Shown piece by piece: positions 17,226 to 26,319 of a stretch of 64,000 nt of DNA; position 1 is the first letter of the stretch; each line of letters begins with the position of its first letter. Under the pieces are notes generated by a model. That model made no database searches, had not been told where the DNA came from, and saw only the letters and a list, made by a program, of their open reading frames with translations. Both the position numbers and the translations under genes were made by a program. This DNA comes from Anaerolineaceae bacterium (GTDB lineage: Bacteria; Chloroflexota; Anaerolineae; Aggregatilineales; Phototrophicaceae): NCBI GenBank assembly GCA_002702065.1, contig NZXX01000009.1, positions 248,001 to 312,000 of the forward strand, written 5' to 3'.

Positions 17226-18266
17226 ATGACCGACACAACCAAAAAAAGAGTTCTTTCCGGCATCCAGCCATCCGGTAACCTGACGATTGGCAACTATCTG
17301 GGGGCGCTGCTGCACTGGGTAGAAGACCAGGCTGTTTACGACAACTATTTCTGTGTGGTCGACCTGCACGCCATCACCGTGCCGCAGGACCCGCACGAGC
17401 TGCGCCAGAAAACCCGCGAGGTTTCTGCGCTCTATATCGCCGCCGGGCTGGACCCGGATACCGTCGCTATCTTCGTGCAGTCGCACGTCCCGGCGCATAG
17501 CGAACTGGCCTGGATTCTGACCTGCCTGTCGCCGCTGGGCTGGCTCAACCGGATGACCCAGTTCAAGGACAAGGCTGCCAAGCAGCAGGCCGATTCTGTC
17601 AGCGCCGGGCTGCTCAATTACCCCACGCTGATGGCTGCCGATATTCTGCTGTATCAGGCGCATGGCGTTCCGGTGGGCGATGACCAGCGCCAGCATCTCG
17701 AATTCACGCGCGACCTGGCACAGCGCTTTAATCACCTGTACGGCGAAACATTCGTCGTGCCAGAAGCGTTGATCCCACGTGAAGGGGCACGCGTCATGGG
17801 GCTGGATGACCCGACCGCGAAAATGAGCAAGAGCGCCGAAGCCGAGGGCCACGCCGTTTATCTGCTGGACCCGCCCAACGTCGTCAAAAAGAAGATCATG
17901 CGCGCCACCACCGATTCCGGGCGCGAAATTGCCTTCAGCAAGGACCCGGAAAAAGCGGGGGTCAACAACCTGCTGACCATCTATCAGGCGCTGACGCATG
18001 GCACCGAAGCAGCCATCGAAGCGCAGTTCGAAGGCAAAGGCTACGGCGACCTGAAAAAAGCGGTGGTCGAGGTCGTCAACGAGGCGCTGACCCCGCTGCA
18101 ACAGCGCTACAACGAATTGATGGATGAAGAAGGGTATCTCGAACAGGTGCTGGCAACCGGCGCGGAACGGGCGGCTACCCTGGCCGAAAAGACGTTGAAG
18201 GATGTGAAGGACCGGGTTGGCTTTCTGGCTCCGGCCCATCGGTGGCCGGTGAACGGCAGTCGCTAG
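17226..18266 (+). CDS. trpS: Tryptophanyl-tRNA synthetase
   Basis: Class I synthetase charging tRNA-Trp. With the ATG at 17226 it has 346 residues; AGGA lies about 8 bases before it. An ATG at 17208 is in frame and would add six residues. The HIGH-equivalent is GIQPSGNLTIGNYLGAL at about 12-28, and the KMSKS loop reads AKMSKSAEAEGHAVYLLDPP. The tryptophan pocket region (MAADILLYQAHGVPVGDDQ..HLEFTRDLAQRFN) matches bacterial TrpRS. Expressed away from the effector gene across a 188-base AT-rich gap, and closed by a hairpin at 18291-18317. Confidence 0.96.
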   Translation: MTDTTKKRVLSGIQPSGNLTIGNYLGALLHWVEDQAVYDNYFCVVDLHAITVPQDPHELRQKTREVSALYIAAGLDPDTVAIFVQSHVPAHSELAWILTCLSPLGWLNRMTQFKDKAAKQQADSVSAGLLNYPTLMAADILLYQAHGVPVGDDQRQHLEFTRDLAQRFNHLYGETFVVPEALIPREGARVMGLDDPTAKMSKSAEAEGHAVYLLDPPNVVKKKIMRATTDSGREIAFSKDPEKAGVNNLLTIYQALTHGTEAAIEAQFEGKGYGDLKKAVVEVVNEALTPLQQRYNELMDEEGYLEQVLATGAERAATLAEKTLKDVKDRVGFLAPAHRWPVNGSR

Positions 18267-18290
18267 GGCCGCTGGCAGGGGAAAAAGCAG

Positions 18291-18317
18291 GGGTGGATTC
18301 CGGTTTGGAATCCACCC
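18291..18317. terminator. Terminator-like hairpin between trpS and the pilin-adhesin gene
   Basis: GGGTGGATTC and GAATCCACCC form a perfect 10-bp stem around a 7-base loop, 24 bases after the trpS stop and 30 bases from the end of the convergent gene. The right side continues GTTTC, and the left side is preceded by GAAAAAGC (TTTTTC on the minus strand), so it could work in both directions. Confidence 0.6.
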
Positions 18318-18347
18318 GTTTCAAGGAGGAGAGATGCGCGTTCCGGC

Positions 18348-21050
18348 TTATTCTTCGCCGGCCATGTAATTCTGGCTGACTTCGCTGGCAGACAGGGCGC
18401 GGTTGTAGATCGCCAGTGTATAGAGCGTGCCACGCCAGGGCCGCCAGTCCACAAATTCATTCGCCACAACCAGTCGATAATCGCTCCAGTTGCTGAACGT
18501 ACCACCGTTGATATTCTGCGTCACGGTCAGGTTGCCATTGATGTAAATCAGTGCTTTCCCGGCGTCGGGACCCGTGTTCTTGTAGGTCACGACAATGTGC
18601 GTCAGGTTCGTCCCGGCGATATTGCCTGTGCTGGAAGCAGGGCCTTCACCGCTGCTGTTGTTTGATGTCCGCAGCCATGCCAGATAGGACTGGTTCAGGT
18701 GGACCAACCCGAAGTTGCGGTTGGAACGATCTTCCGACATCGCGAAGATACGTGCCCATCCCCCCGTATTGGCAACCGCTGGTTTCACCCACACTTCATA
18801 GGTGATTTCATTGGTGCTTTGCAGGTTATCCACCAGATTTCTCAGGCGGTTATTGGTGGTATTGTTGTTCCGCGATTCAATGCGCACATCGTTAATGATC
18901 TCAATACCGCCCGTAACCTGCTGTACGTAGCCATTGTTGCTAGCCTCCAGCCGGATCGAATTGACGGCACTGTATGTGCTGTTGATGCGGCCATAAGTAC
19001 TGTTGTAGTTCTCGAAGTCGTACAGCAGTTGCAGGCTATCCGTCACGCGGCCCACCACCTGTGTACCCGTCAGGCCCATGATCAGCGTCGGGTTTGCGAC
19101 CGAATCGCTGGTGATAATCAACGTCGCGCTCTTGGAGCCAGATGAAGCCGGCGCAAACGTCACAACAACCGAATGCGTTTGTCCCTGATTGATCGTCACC
19201 GGGCCAGCGAAATCTGTCGAGAAATCGTCGGGGTTGGTGCCGCCGGTACGAATGTCGGAAACGGTGATCGGGGCTGAACCAGGATCGCCCGTGTGCGTCA
19301 GAGTCAGCGTCGCGGTTTCGGATGCGCTGCCGATGGTGCCAAAGTCCAGGGGGTCCGCCGATGTGCCCAGTCTTGAATCCGGTGCTGCGGCGCCCTGCCC
19401 GGTCAGCGATGCCTGTTCCAGCGCCCCGGTGCCGGTATGGCTCACTTCCAGCGTCGCATTTTTGACGCCGGTCGAAGTCGGGTTGAAGTTCAGGACCACA
19501 TCGACCGACTGGCCCTGATACAGGGTAAACGGTGTGCTGAGCGTAGCGGCGAACTGATCGGCATGGGTGCCAGTCACCGCCACTTCCGTGATGGTCAGCG
19601 GATCGGAGCCAGCGCCGTTGTTGGTCAGTGTGATGACTTCGATATTGGAGCTGCTGCCAGCCGGAACGCTGCCGAAATCCAGCGTGCTGGGTGAAACGCC
19701 CAGAGTCGCCGTTGAGGTGCCTGTGCCGCTACCAGAGCCACCGGTCAGCGCCCAGGTGATCGTGGCCTGGAACATATCCCAGGCGGCATTGGTGGCCGAA
19801 TCCGCTGCGTTAGAGCCAAACCAGAAGGCTGCACGTCGTCCCGGTGCGGTCAGGCCCACCATCGAGTCGCCCGGATTGTAGGTAAACAGAGAGGCCCGGC
19901 TGCTGTTGTCCGTCAACGTGGCGATCACAGCCGCACTGTTCGAGACAGCGCCCCAGATGGTCTCACGATCCTCTGTCTGGATCTGAATATTGCCTGCCGG
20001 GTGCCCCGCAGCAATCGGATGCGTGGCGTCGACGATCTTGACCTGCTGGGTGGTTGACCAGGCAAAATCATTGCCCGCCGATGTACCCGTCATTTTCATG
20101 TCGTCCAGCAGATAGGCTTCCATCACGACCACCGGCATACTGACATCGCGGAACCGTGTCCCCACGCTGGAGGACGAAACCGATTCGGAGATGACAATCG
20201 CTGCCGGACCATTGGCCGTCACAACCGAAAGCTGCGTGCTGGCGCTAAACACCTGAACCGTATGCCCCAGGCTCGTGATATGATCACGAATCTTCTGATC
20301 ACTGGTTTTTAACTCGGTATTACCCACGATCAACGCGATAGTGCGATCCGGTGATGGGGTGGGGGTAGGCTCGCCACCAGGGCCACCATTGCCGGTACCC
20401 GTGTCGCCTGTGCCGGAGCCATCACCCGTGCCGCTGTCGTCGCCCGTACCAGAATCATCCCCGGTGCCGCTGTCATCGCCCGTACCGGTGCCTGTCCCAT
20501 CATCATCATCGCCGGTGCCTGTACCAGTGCCTGTACCGCTGTCATCATCATCAATCACAGCGCCGCCACTCTTGCCGCCACCGAACGGAAATGTGTTCAC
20601 GGTTTCACCGTCATCATGACGCGATACCAGAAACAGCTTGGCTGGCGGTGAACCGTTCAGGCTATCGCAGATATTGGTCGAGTCGCTGTGTGAAGTGGAC
20701 CAGACTTCGTTGTCCGCATCGTAAGACAGACCGATCTCCTGGACATCATCACCTTTTTCGACAATGACCGTCAGGGAGGTCGCATCGCAGGAGGTATTCG
20801 CCTCCACTGCGAAGACACCGCCGGTGCACGTATACGAGGGGCCATGAGTCACACGTTCCCACTCGCAGCCACATTCTTCGCCGCCTTCGCCCAGCGAACA
20901 AATAATGTGCTCGTACACACCGCCGATGCTATCGCCCAGCACGCTCATGCTGCCCACCGTTGTGAGCGCAACCAGCGCAAGGATCAGCCCGTATTCGGCC
21001 AGCCCCTGCCCGCGCCTTTCTCGCATTGATGAGATAATGACTGATAACAT
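18348..21050 (-). CDS. Flp-pilin-headed modular surface protein (choice-of-anchor D, LamG)
   Basis: 900 residues. It starts with a class III pilin leader and core: MRERRGQGLAEYGLILALVA has the G|Q cleavage site, Glu at +5, Tyr at +6 and a hydrophobic helix, as in Flp/Tad pilins. A Cys-containing globular part follows, then a linker at about 160-215 of repeated (S)GTGDD units. Next come an Ig-free alpha/beta domain resembling a ThuA/GATase-like fold (from RTIALIVGN), two choice-of-anchor-D (HYDIN-like) beta modules (STLDFGSVPAGSS and DPLDFGTIGSA), and a C-terminal LamG/concanavalin-like domain (ITYEVWVKP..IYINGNLTV). AAGG lies 8 bases before the ATG. The protein is probably held in the membrane or a pilus by its head and displays an adhesive tail. 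It follows a TPR membrane protein on the same strand. No Tad secretion genes are present here. Confidence 0.8.
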   Translation of the reverse strand: MLSVIISSMRERRGQGLAEYGLILALVALTTVGSMSVLGDSIGGVYEHIICSLGEGGEECGCEWERVTHGPSYTCTGGVFAVEANTSCDATSLTVIVEKGDDVQEIGLSYDADNEVWSTSHSDSTNICDSLNGSPPAKLFLVSRHDDGETVNTFPFGGGKSGGAVIDDDDSGTGTGTGTGDDDDGTGTGTGDDSGTGDDSGTGDDSGTGDGSGTGDTGTGNGGPGGEPTPTPSPDRTIALIVGNTELKTSDQKIRDHITSLGHTVQVFSASTQLSVVTANGPAAIVISESVSSSSVGTRFRDVSMPVVVMEAYLLDDMKMTGTSAGNDFAWSTTQQVKIVDATHPIAAGHPAGNIQIQTEDRETIWGAVSNSAAVIATLTDNSSRASLFTYNPGDSMVGLTAPGRRAAFWFGSNAADSATNAAWDMFQATITWALTGGSGSGTGTSTATLGVSPSTLDFGSVPAGSSSNIEVITLTNNGAGSDPLTITEVAVTGTHADQFAATLSTPFTLYQGQSVDVVLNFNPTSTGVKNATLEVSHTGTGALEQASLTGQGAAAPDSRLGTSADPLDFGTIGSASETATLTLTHTGDPGSAPITVSDIRTGGTNPDDFSTDFAGPVTINQGQTHSVVVTFAPASSGSKSATLIITSDSVANPTLIMGLTGTQVVGRVTDSLQLLYDFENYNSTYGRINSTYSAVNSIRLEASNNGYVQQVTGGIEIINDVRIESRNNNTTNNRLRNLVDNLQSTNEITYEVWVKPAVANTGGWARIFAMSEDRSNRNFGLVHLNQSYLAWLRTSNNSSGEGPASSTGNIAGTNLTHIVVTYKNTGPDAGKALIYINGNLTVTQNINGGTFSNWSDYRLVVANEFVDWRPWRGTLYTLAIYNRALSASEVSQNYMAGEE

Positions 21051-21096
21051 GATAAAGCCTTCCAGATAAGTTCGTTCGTGCTATGAGATCGGGCGA

Positions 21097-21888
21097 TCAG
21101 ACACCCGTAATAACCTGAAACTGACGCAGCAGTTGATCTTCAACCGCCAGACCTTGCAGCCCTTTGTCGTAGACCAGCATGGCATTGCTGCGTGCCACAA
21201 TCTCGGAGGTCGAGGCGAAGGCCTGATGCGCATCGCTGTCACGGATAAAATCCGAGATCGACTTGTAAACCACCACCTGGGCCGGCAAAAGCTGCCCGTC
21301 CGCACCCGACAGAGAAAACTTGAGCGTGTCTTTGCCCGGCGTTTGCAGGTGGTTGATCTGTTCGATGGCAAACATCTGAATACCGCTGCCGTTAAACTGA
21401 GCGAACACATTTTCCGCGTTCATCAATCGAGTGGTCACCACTTCCGGCGCTGCTTCCGGGATATAAGCCGGGCCCGTGCGCGGGAACAGCAGCGTCAGGC
21501 CGCTGGTGATGACGACAATCAGGAGGACCACCAGGCCCCCGACCGCATAGAGACGCTGTCTGGCCGATAACCGGCGCAAAAGCGGGGTGTTATTCGTGTG
21601 TTCAGATACGACATCCGCCATTTCGTCAGCGATGTCGGCAACTGTGATATCCGGGTCTACGCCAAGCTGACCGAGCATGGTGCGGGTTTCGCCGTGATGC
21701 GGGTCGAGCAGCAGCGCCCGTTTCAGATGGCGCACCGCCCGTTCATGATCGCGGTCGAGTGTCAGTTGAGCGGCCAGAAACCAGGCATCGGCGCTGGGGT
21801 TGGTGTGCAGAATCTGCTGCAACTGCTGCGAGGCCAGCCGGTAATCATGACGTTCCAGAGTGGTGTGCACATCATGCAGGGTGATCAT
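21097..21888 (-). CDS. TPR-like N-terminus, single-span membrane protein
   Basis: 263 residues. The first 65 form a TPR-like helical repeat (LASQQLQQILHTNPSADAWF.., ending RALLLDPHHGETRTMLGQLG). An acidic stretch and a basic stop-transfer precede one strong transmembrane helix (about 131-152, LYAVGGLVVLLIVVITSGLT). About 110 residues outside contain a beta-rich domain of unknown type. The N-terminal module is clearly similar to that of the TIR protein at 34401-35054. It lies 46 bases upstream of the pilin-adhesin gene on the same strand, so both are probably one transcript and this may help assemble or anchor the surface protein. Confidence 0.7.
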   Translation of the reverse strand: MITLHDVHTTLERHDYRLASQQLQQILHTNPSADAWFLAAQLTLDRDHERAVRHLKRALLLDPHHGETRTMLGQLGVDPDITVADIADEMADVVSEHTNNTPLLRRLSARQRLYAVGGLVVLLIVVITSGLTLLFPRTGPAYIPEAAPEVVTTRLMNAENVFAQFNGSGIQMFAIEQINHLQTPGKDTLKFSLSGADGQLLPAQVVVYKSISDFIRDSDAHQAFASTSEIVARSNAMLVYDKGLQGLAVEDQLLRQFQVITGV

Positions 21889-22118
21889 TTTTCGGCCTCC
21901 AGATTCTGCCGCCTATTAGTTCTGAGTATTTCATCTATTTCATTCTAAAGTTGTTTTCCGGTATCCCGCGTTTTCTTGACGCCAAATTCAGAAAATTTTT
22001 ACATGTATGGACAATTCTGTATTTCGTAAATTTTTTCTAAGCGCCTGCGCAGACCGACATAATGCATCGCAAAACAGTTCACGATACAATGAACCGCGAT
22101 ACACATATGGGGAGATAT

Positions 22119-22637
22119 ATGATTCGCAACTTTATCGCGTGGGTCTTATTGTTTGTGCTGTTGGCGTTTCTGTGCGGGCTGGTGACATCCGGGCCGTTGA
22201 ATGACCTGGTTTACAGTCGGGTGCTGGTTCCGCTGAATGTAAGCGAAGGTGATAGTGCGCGGCGTGCACTGGAACAGCAGTTCGGGGTGACCTTCCCGGC
22301 GTCGGCTGCGGACTTTATGCGTGCCAACCGCGGCGATGATGCCTACTGGATTCAGATCAGCGCCACCCCGCAGGAACTGCCTGCCCTGTTTCGGGGGTCG
22401 CCGCTGGTGACATGCCGGTTTGCCTGGCAGGATAATTACCGCCCGGTGTTTGAACTGCCGCGCATCCTGAGCGCGACCGAGCAAGCCCGCATGACGTGGT
22501 GGTTATCCGGCAGTCCGACGCAGGGGCCGCACCTGGGTGGGGAATGCACAGGCACGGACTATCGAATCTTCCGCGCTTTCGTCGACCAGTCCAATTCCGG
22601 ACGATGGGTGATGTATATGGAAGTGGTGCGGACGTAA
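22119..22637 (+). CDS. Hypothetical membrane-anchored protein
   Basis: 172 residues beginning MIRNFIAWVLLFVLLAFLCG at 22119, where GGGGAG lies a few bases upstream; a longer reading from 22062 adds residues without membrane or family character. One N-terminal hydrophobic helix (signal anchor) is followed by an extracytoplasmic domain with two Cys (LVTCRFAWQ and GGECTGTDY) that may form a disulfide. No family is recognised. Its stop is 6 bases from the end of the convergent SH3b gene. The upstream 230-base gap is AT-rich and should hold promoters for this gene and the TPR gene at 21888. Confidence 0.65.
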   Translation: MIRNFIAWVLLFVLLAFLCGLVTSGPLNDLVYSRVLVPLNVSEGDSARRALEQQFGVTFPASAADFMRANRGDDAYWIQISATPQELPALFRGSPLVTCRFAWQDNYRPVFELPRILSATEQARMTWWLSGSPTQGPHLGGECTGTDYRIFRAFVDQSNSGRWVMYMEVVRT

Positions 22638-22642
22638 CCGCA

Positions 22643-25222
22643 TCAGCGGCTGGCGGTCGGGCCAATCAGTTCACCGCCCAGCCGGATAACCGGTTGATCG
22701 AGCGGAGTCAGCCAGCGCTGCCATGAGTCGGTCTTGAAAAACGTCGTGGCTTCCGGCGGGAACTTGCCCAGCAGTTCGTCGACCATCGTCTGCGGCATCA
22801 ACAGCAGCGGGTTGATGATGTAGCGGTCCCGGTAGCGCACTTCGATATGGGTATGGATCTGCGAGTTTTCGACCATGCCCATGACCGTATCCGGCGTGAC
22901 CAGCGCGCGGCGGCGCAGGTTAGCCGGAATACCCAGATGGCCGTAGATAATGCGGTATTTATCGACCAGCACGTCGACACGGTTGGGGCCATATTTCTGG
23001 CCGCGCCCATCGAACAACCCGTCGACAGCCGCGAAAACCGGCGGGAAGGTGTTGCGTGTCAGCGACTTGCCCAGGTCGAGGCCACTGTGCAGCCCCTGCG
23101 CAAATTTGTGGTAGCTGTAGCGCGTGCCATTGCGGTAGGCAAAGCTGGTGTTGCCGTAATACTGCACCCAGTCGGTTTCGGCCAAGCGCACCGGCAGCCG
23201 CTGAAACAGCGTGCCCAACAACGGCAGCGCATCAATATTGAGGATATATTCTTCCTGATCATCAGTGCTGCGTTCCGCGCTCCAGCCAGCCGCATGTTTC
23301 AGCCAGATATAGCCATCCGCCTCCACCCGGTCTTCCGAAGCAATGAGAAGTTCCTCACCCTGACGCAAACGCCCGGTGCGAATCGCATTGGTGTTCGGCT
23401 CATCACGGATCGTCACCCCCAGCGCCACCACGCGATAACGATGCACACCTTCCGGCAGGGGGGCTGGTGTCGGCGGCGGGGTAATCGGCACCGGGGCGGG
23501 TTTGGGGGCGTTCACCTCGACGCGCGGAATCTCCGGGGTCAGGTCGATCATAAAGCGCTGGCGATCATCGAGGCTGGCCTCGACGCTCCAGCCGGTGCCG
23601 TGCTGCCACCAGATATAGCCGTCCAGCTCGCGCCAGGCATCTGCCCGCACGCGAATTTCATCCCCGGCCCGCAGCACACCACTCAGCGCCCGCTGCGCCA
23701 GCCCCGGCTGACTGCGAATATTGAGCGTGCGCGAGACAACTCGAAATTCCTTAAATAACGCCTCGGTTGTATCCGGCACCGGTACCGGGTCGGGGTCAGT
23801 CAGAACCGGCTCCGGCAAGGGGTCGTCTTCGGCATCCTCGCTTGTCAGTGGTTCCGCCGTAAACGACTGCTGCACCAGTGACAGATTCATGCGCGGCACC
23901 TCTGGCGTCAGGTCTTCCATGAAGCGTAAGTTACTCTCGACGGCTTTTTCCGCGCTCCAGCCAGACCCATGAAACCACCAGATGAACCCATCTTTCTCGG
24001 TCCAGGCGTCCGGGTCGACAGTGACCTCATCGCCGCGCCGGAGCTGTGTGCCCAATAGATATTCATGATTGAGGTCGGGCTGGCTGCGGATGGTAATGGC
24101 GTTGGTCAGCACCCGAAAACGCTTGTGCGGTTCCTCAGCTGCGAATGCGCTGCCATTCGTCGGTGCATCATCCAGCAGCGGCAGACCATCCGGCACCGCG
24201 CCGGGCGTCAGTTCAACCAGCAGCGTCTGCCGCCGGTCGATGCGCCCCTGGGCCAGCCAGCCATATTCCCCGCGCCACCAGACGTAGCCATCCGCCTCGG
24301 TGCGCGATTCGGTTTCGACTTCGGTGATAGCGCCCGCGTCATATCGGGCAATGGTCTGTGCGCTCAGGGCGGGGGCTTCACGCACGCGCAGATGAGTCGC
24401 ATCCACCTGAAACACGCGCACCGCCGGGGGATGGTGTGATGCGTGCTGCCAGAGTTCCAGACGGCGAATGGCGGAGACAATCTGCGGCGCGGAGTTTTCG
24501 CCCCCATAACGGAAGAAAGTCAGCCCGGCAGCCCCTTTCGCCGCCGCATATTCCGCCGCGCGGTATAGTTGCGCTTCGGGGACGGGAGTCGGCGCGGAGA
24601 AGGTTTGCAGCATCGGCACCACCGGCAGCCCATAGCGCGCCAGCTTGCCAAACGTTTCATCCAGCAGCGCTTCCGGCCCCTGATGCCCCATCCCGCTTTC
24701 CCAGTGAAATACCGTCGGGTGCAGGCTCTGGACATGCGGCAGCCATTCCTGAAGGTGGACCACGTTGCGCGGGTCAAAATTGATGCCCAGATGAAAGCCC
24801 GGCAGGATTCCCGCACGCAGGCGCAGAACAAAATCGCGCACATCCCGCGCCGTGCGTCCGGCGCAGTCGTCGATGTGCAGCAGCATGGAATGAACGCCGT
24901 ATACCTGGCACGCCGCCATGATGACGTCGCTTTCGGCCACGCTGTTTTCGCCGCGTACCACCGCCCACAGGTGCAGTTCCAGGTCCCGGTCCGCCAGCAC
25001 CCGCACCCAGCGCATCAGGTCATTCGGCCCATCCACCGCCAGCGCCCGCCGCTGATCACGTGCCCCCTGCCATTGACCACCGTCACTCGACTTGAGCACC
25101 AGCCCGCGCACGTTCGGCGTCTGCCGCCGGATATTGTCCGCCAGCGCTTCGATGCTGTTCTCGCGGACGACCTCGCCCTGCCAGTGCACCCACAGCAAGC
25201 GGCGGTCAAACGGTGTGCTCAT
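22643..25222 (-). CDS. Four-SH3b protein with C-terminal M23-type peptidase domain
   Basis: 859 residues. The first 250 look like a TIM-barrel glycosidase-like domain (LLWVHWQGE.., FHLGINFDPRNVVHLQEW, LTFFRYGGEN). Four bacterial SH3 repeats follow (about 268-330, 368-425, 495-550 and 600-650), each with the IR.QP....GTQLRRGDE and 'DGYIWW.HGSGWS' pattern. The C-terminus is LytM/M23-like: HSGLDLG near 712, IYGHLG and HTHIEVRY near 790 supply the H-x3-D and H-x-H zinc sites. Such proteins cut peptidoglycan peptides. I see no signal peptide or lipobox at the N-terminus, so export would need another route. It is divergent from the AraC-type regulator. Confidence 0.8.
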   Translation of the reverse strand: MSTPFDRRLLWVHWQGEVVRENSIEALADNIRRQTPNVRGLVLKSSDGGQWQGARDQRRALAVDGPNDLMRWVRVLADRDLELHLWAVVRGENSVAESDVIMAACQVYGVHSMLLHIDDCAGRTARDVRDFVLRLRAGILPGFHLGINFDPRNVVHLQEWLPHVQSLHPTVFHWESGMGHQGPEALLDETFGKLARYGLPVVPMLQTFSAPTPVPEAQLYRAAEYAAAKGAAGLTFFRYGGENSAPQIVSAIRRLELWQHASHHPPAVRVFQVDATHLRVREAPALSAQTIARYDAGAITEVETESRTEADGYVWWRGEYGWLAQGRIDRRQTLLVELTPGAVPDGLPLLDDAPTNGSAFAAEEPHKRFRVLTNAITIRSQPDLNHEYLLGTQLRRGDEVTVDPDAWTEKDGFIWWFHGSGWSAEKAVESNLRFMEDLTPEVPRMNLSLVQQSFTAEPLTSEDAEDDPLPEPVLTDPDPVPVPDTTEALFKEFRVVSRTLNIRSQPGLAQRALSGVLRAGDEIRVRADAWRELDGYIWWQHGTGWSVEASLDDRQRFMIDLTPEIPRVEVNAPKPAPVPITPPPTPAPLPEGVHRYRVVALGVTIRDEPNTNAIRTGRLRQGEELLIASEDRVEADGYIWLKHAAGWSAERSTDDQEEYILNIDALPLLGTLFQRLPVRLAETDWVQYYGNTSFAYRNGTRYSYHKFAQGLHSGLDLGKSLTRNTFPPVFAAVDGLFDGRGQKYGPNRVDVLVDKYRIIYGHLGIPANLRRRALVTPDTVMGMVENSQIHTHIEVRYRDRYIINPLLLMPQTMVDELLGKFPPEATTFFKTDSWQRWLTPLDQPVIRLGGELIGPTASR

Positions 25223-25393
25223 GGTTTGCCCCCGGTTTGTTTTCGTAAACCACAGTAATTGTGATTCATCTTCGGGGGTTTGGCAACTATTCCGCTATCC
25301 ACTAAAGCATGAAAGAAAATAATCCGGCAGCATGTTATAGTGAGCACATGCTACCGAACCGGATGAATTGTTTATGTAACCGTGATGTAACCC

Positions 25394-26242
25394 ATGATTT
25401 TTGAAATGCATTATCCCGCAATGCCGCTGGCTCAATATGTCGACTGTTTGTGGTACAGCGACCAGCAAATCTCCTATGCACATGAAAAAATCCTGCCGAC
25501 GGGCACGCTGGAGCTGATCATCAACTTTGGCGGGCACTTCCGGCTTTATGACAGCGATGCGCTGACCAGCTCGACATTGCAGACGGACAGCTGGCTGGTC
25601 GGCCTCCAGACCGCGCCACTGCGCAACCAGCCGCTGTCCAATACTCACATGATCGCGGTCCGTTTCAAACCGGGGGGAGCCTACCCCTTCTTCCCGCAGG
25701 CCGCAGGTGACATGCACAATCAGGTGGTCCCGCTTGACCTGTTGTGGGGCAGCTTTGCCGCCGAATTGCGCGAACGCCTCTACCTCACCCGGCACACAGC
25801 CGCCCGGTTTGCGCTGCTGGAACGGCTGCTGCTGGCACGCCTGAAGCCTGCTCACCGCGAAGTCGAAAAAGACATCGTCGCCCTGACCGTCAGCGCGCTG
25901 TGCCGCACACACGGCAACCTGCCTATCCGGTTGCTCAGCGAACAATTCGGGATCAGCCAGAAACATCTGGCGGCCCTCTTTCGCCGCAAAGTGGGCCTGA
26001 CACCCAAAACACTCGCCCGCGTATACCGCTTCCAGCATGTGCTGCAACTCATCGACCCGCACCAGTCCATTAACTGGTCGACGGTTGCGCTGGGCGCACA
26101 CTATTATGACCAGGCCCATTTTAATCATGACTTCGCCACCTTCACCGGCATGACCCCTGCCGCCTATGTGCAGCGCCGCCATGCCGTCTTCGGCGCGACC
26201 ATGCAGCAGGGTGATGGCGTGCATTTCGTGCCCACAGGTTAA
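25394..26242 (+). CDS. AraC-family transcription regulator
   Basis: 282 residues. The N-terminal part (MIFEMHYPAMPLAQYVDCLWYSD.. LPTGTLELIINFGG) is the small sensory domain found in many AraC proteins related to DUF6597. The C-terminal 100 residues carry the double helix-turn-helix: LPIRLLSEQFGISQKHLAALF and the second helix pair ending AHYYDQAHFNHDFATFTGMTP. The latter matches the AraC signature closely (a.GF.dqsHF.r.Fk...G.tP), with Tyr-Tyr in place of the usual Gly-Phe. The gene at 26320 is 77 bases downstream on the same strand and may be its target or co-transcribed. Confidence 0.88.
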   Translation: MIFEMHYPAMPLAQYVDCLWYSDQQISYAHEKILPTGTLELIINFGGHFRLYDSDALTSSTLQTDSWLVGLQTAPLRNQPLSNTHMIAVRFKPGGAYPFFPQAAGDMHNQVVPLDLLWGSFAAELRERLYLTRHTAARFALLERLLLARLKPAHREVEKDIVALTVSALCRTHGNLPIRLLSEQFGISQKHLAALFRRKVGLTPKTLARVYRFQHVLQLIDPHQSINWSTVALGAHYYDQAHFNHDFATFTGMTPAAYVQRRHAVFGATMQQGDGVHFVPTG

Positions 26243-26319
26243 TTTTTTACAAGACACCTGTTCGACCTGCCCGTACACTCAGATGCATATACCAACCGGA
26301 CAGGAAAGGAACGGATCTT

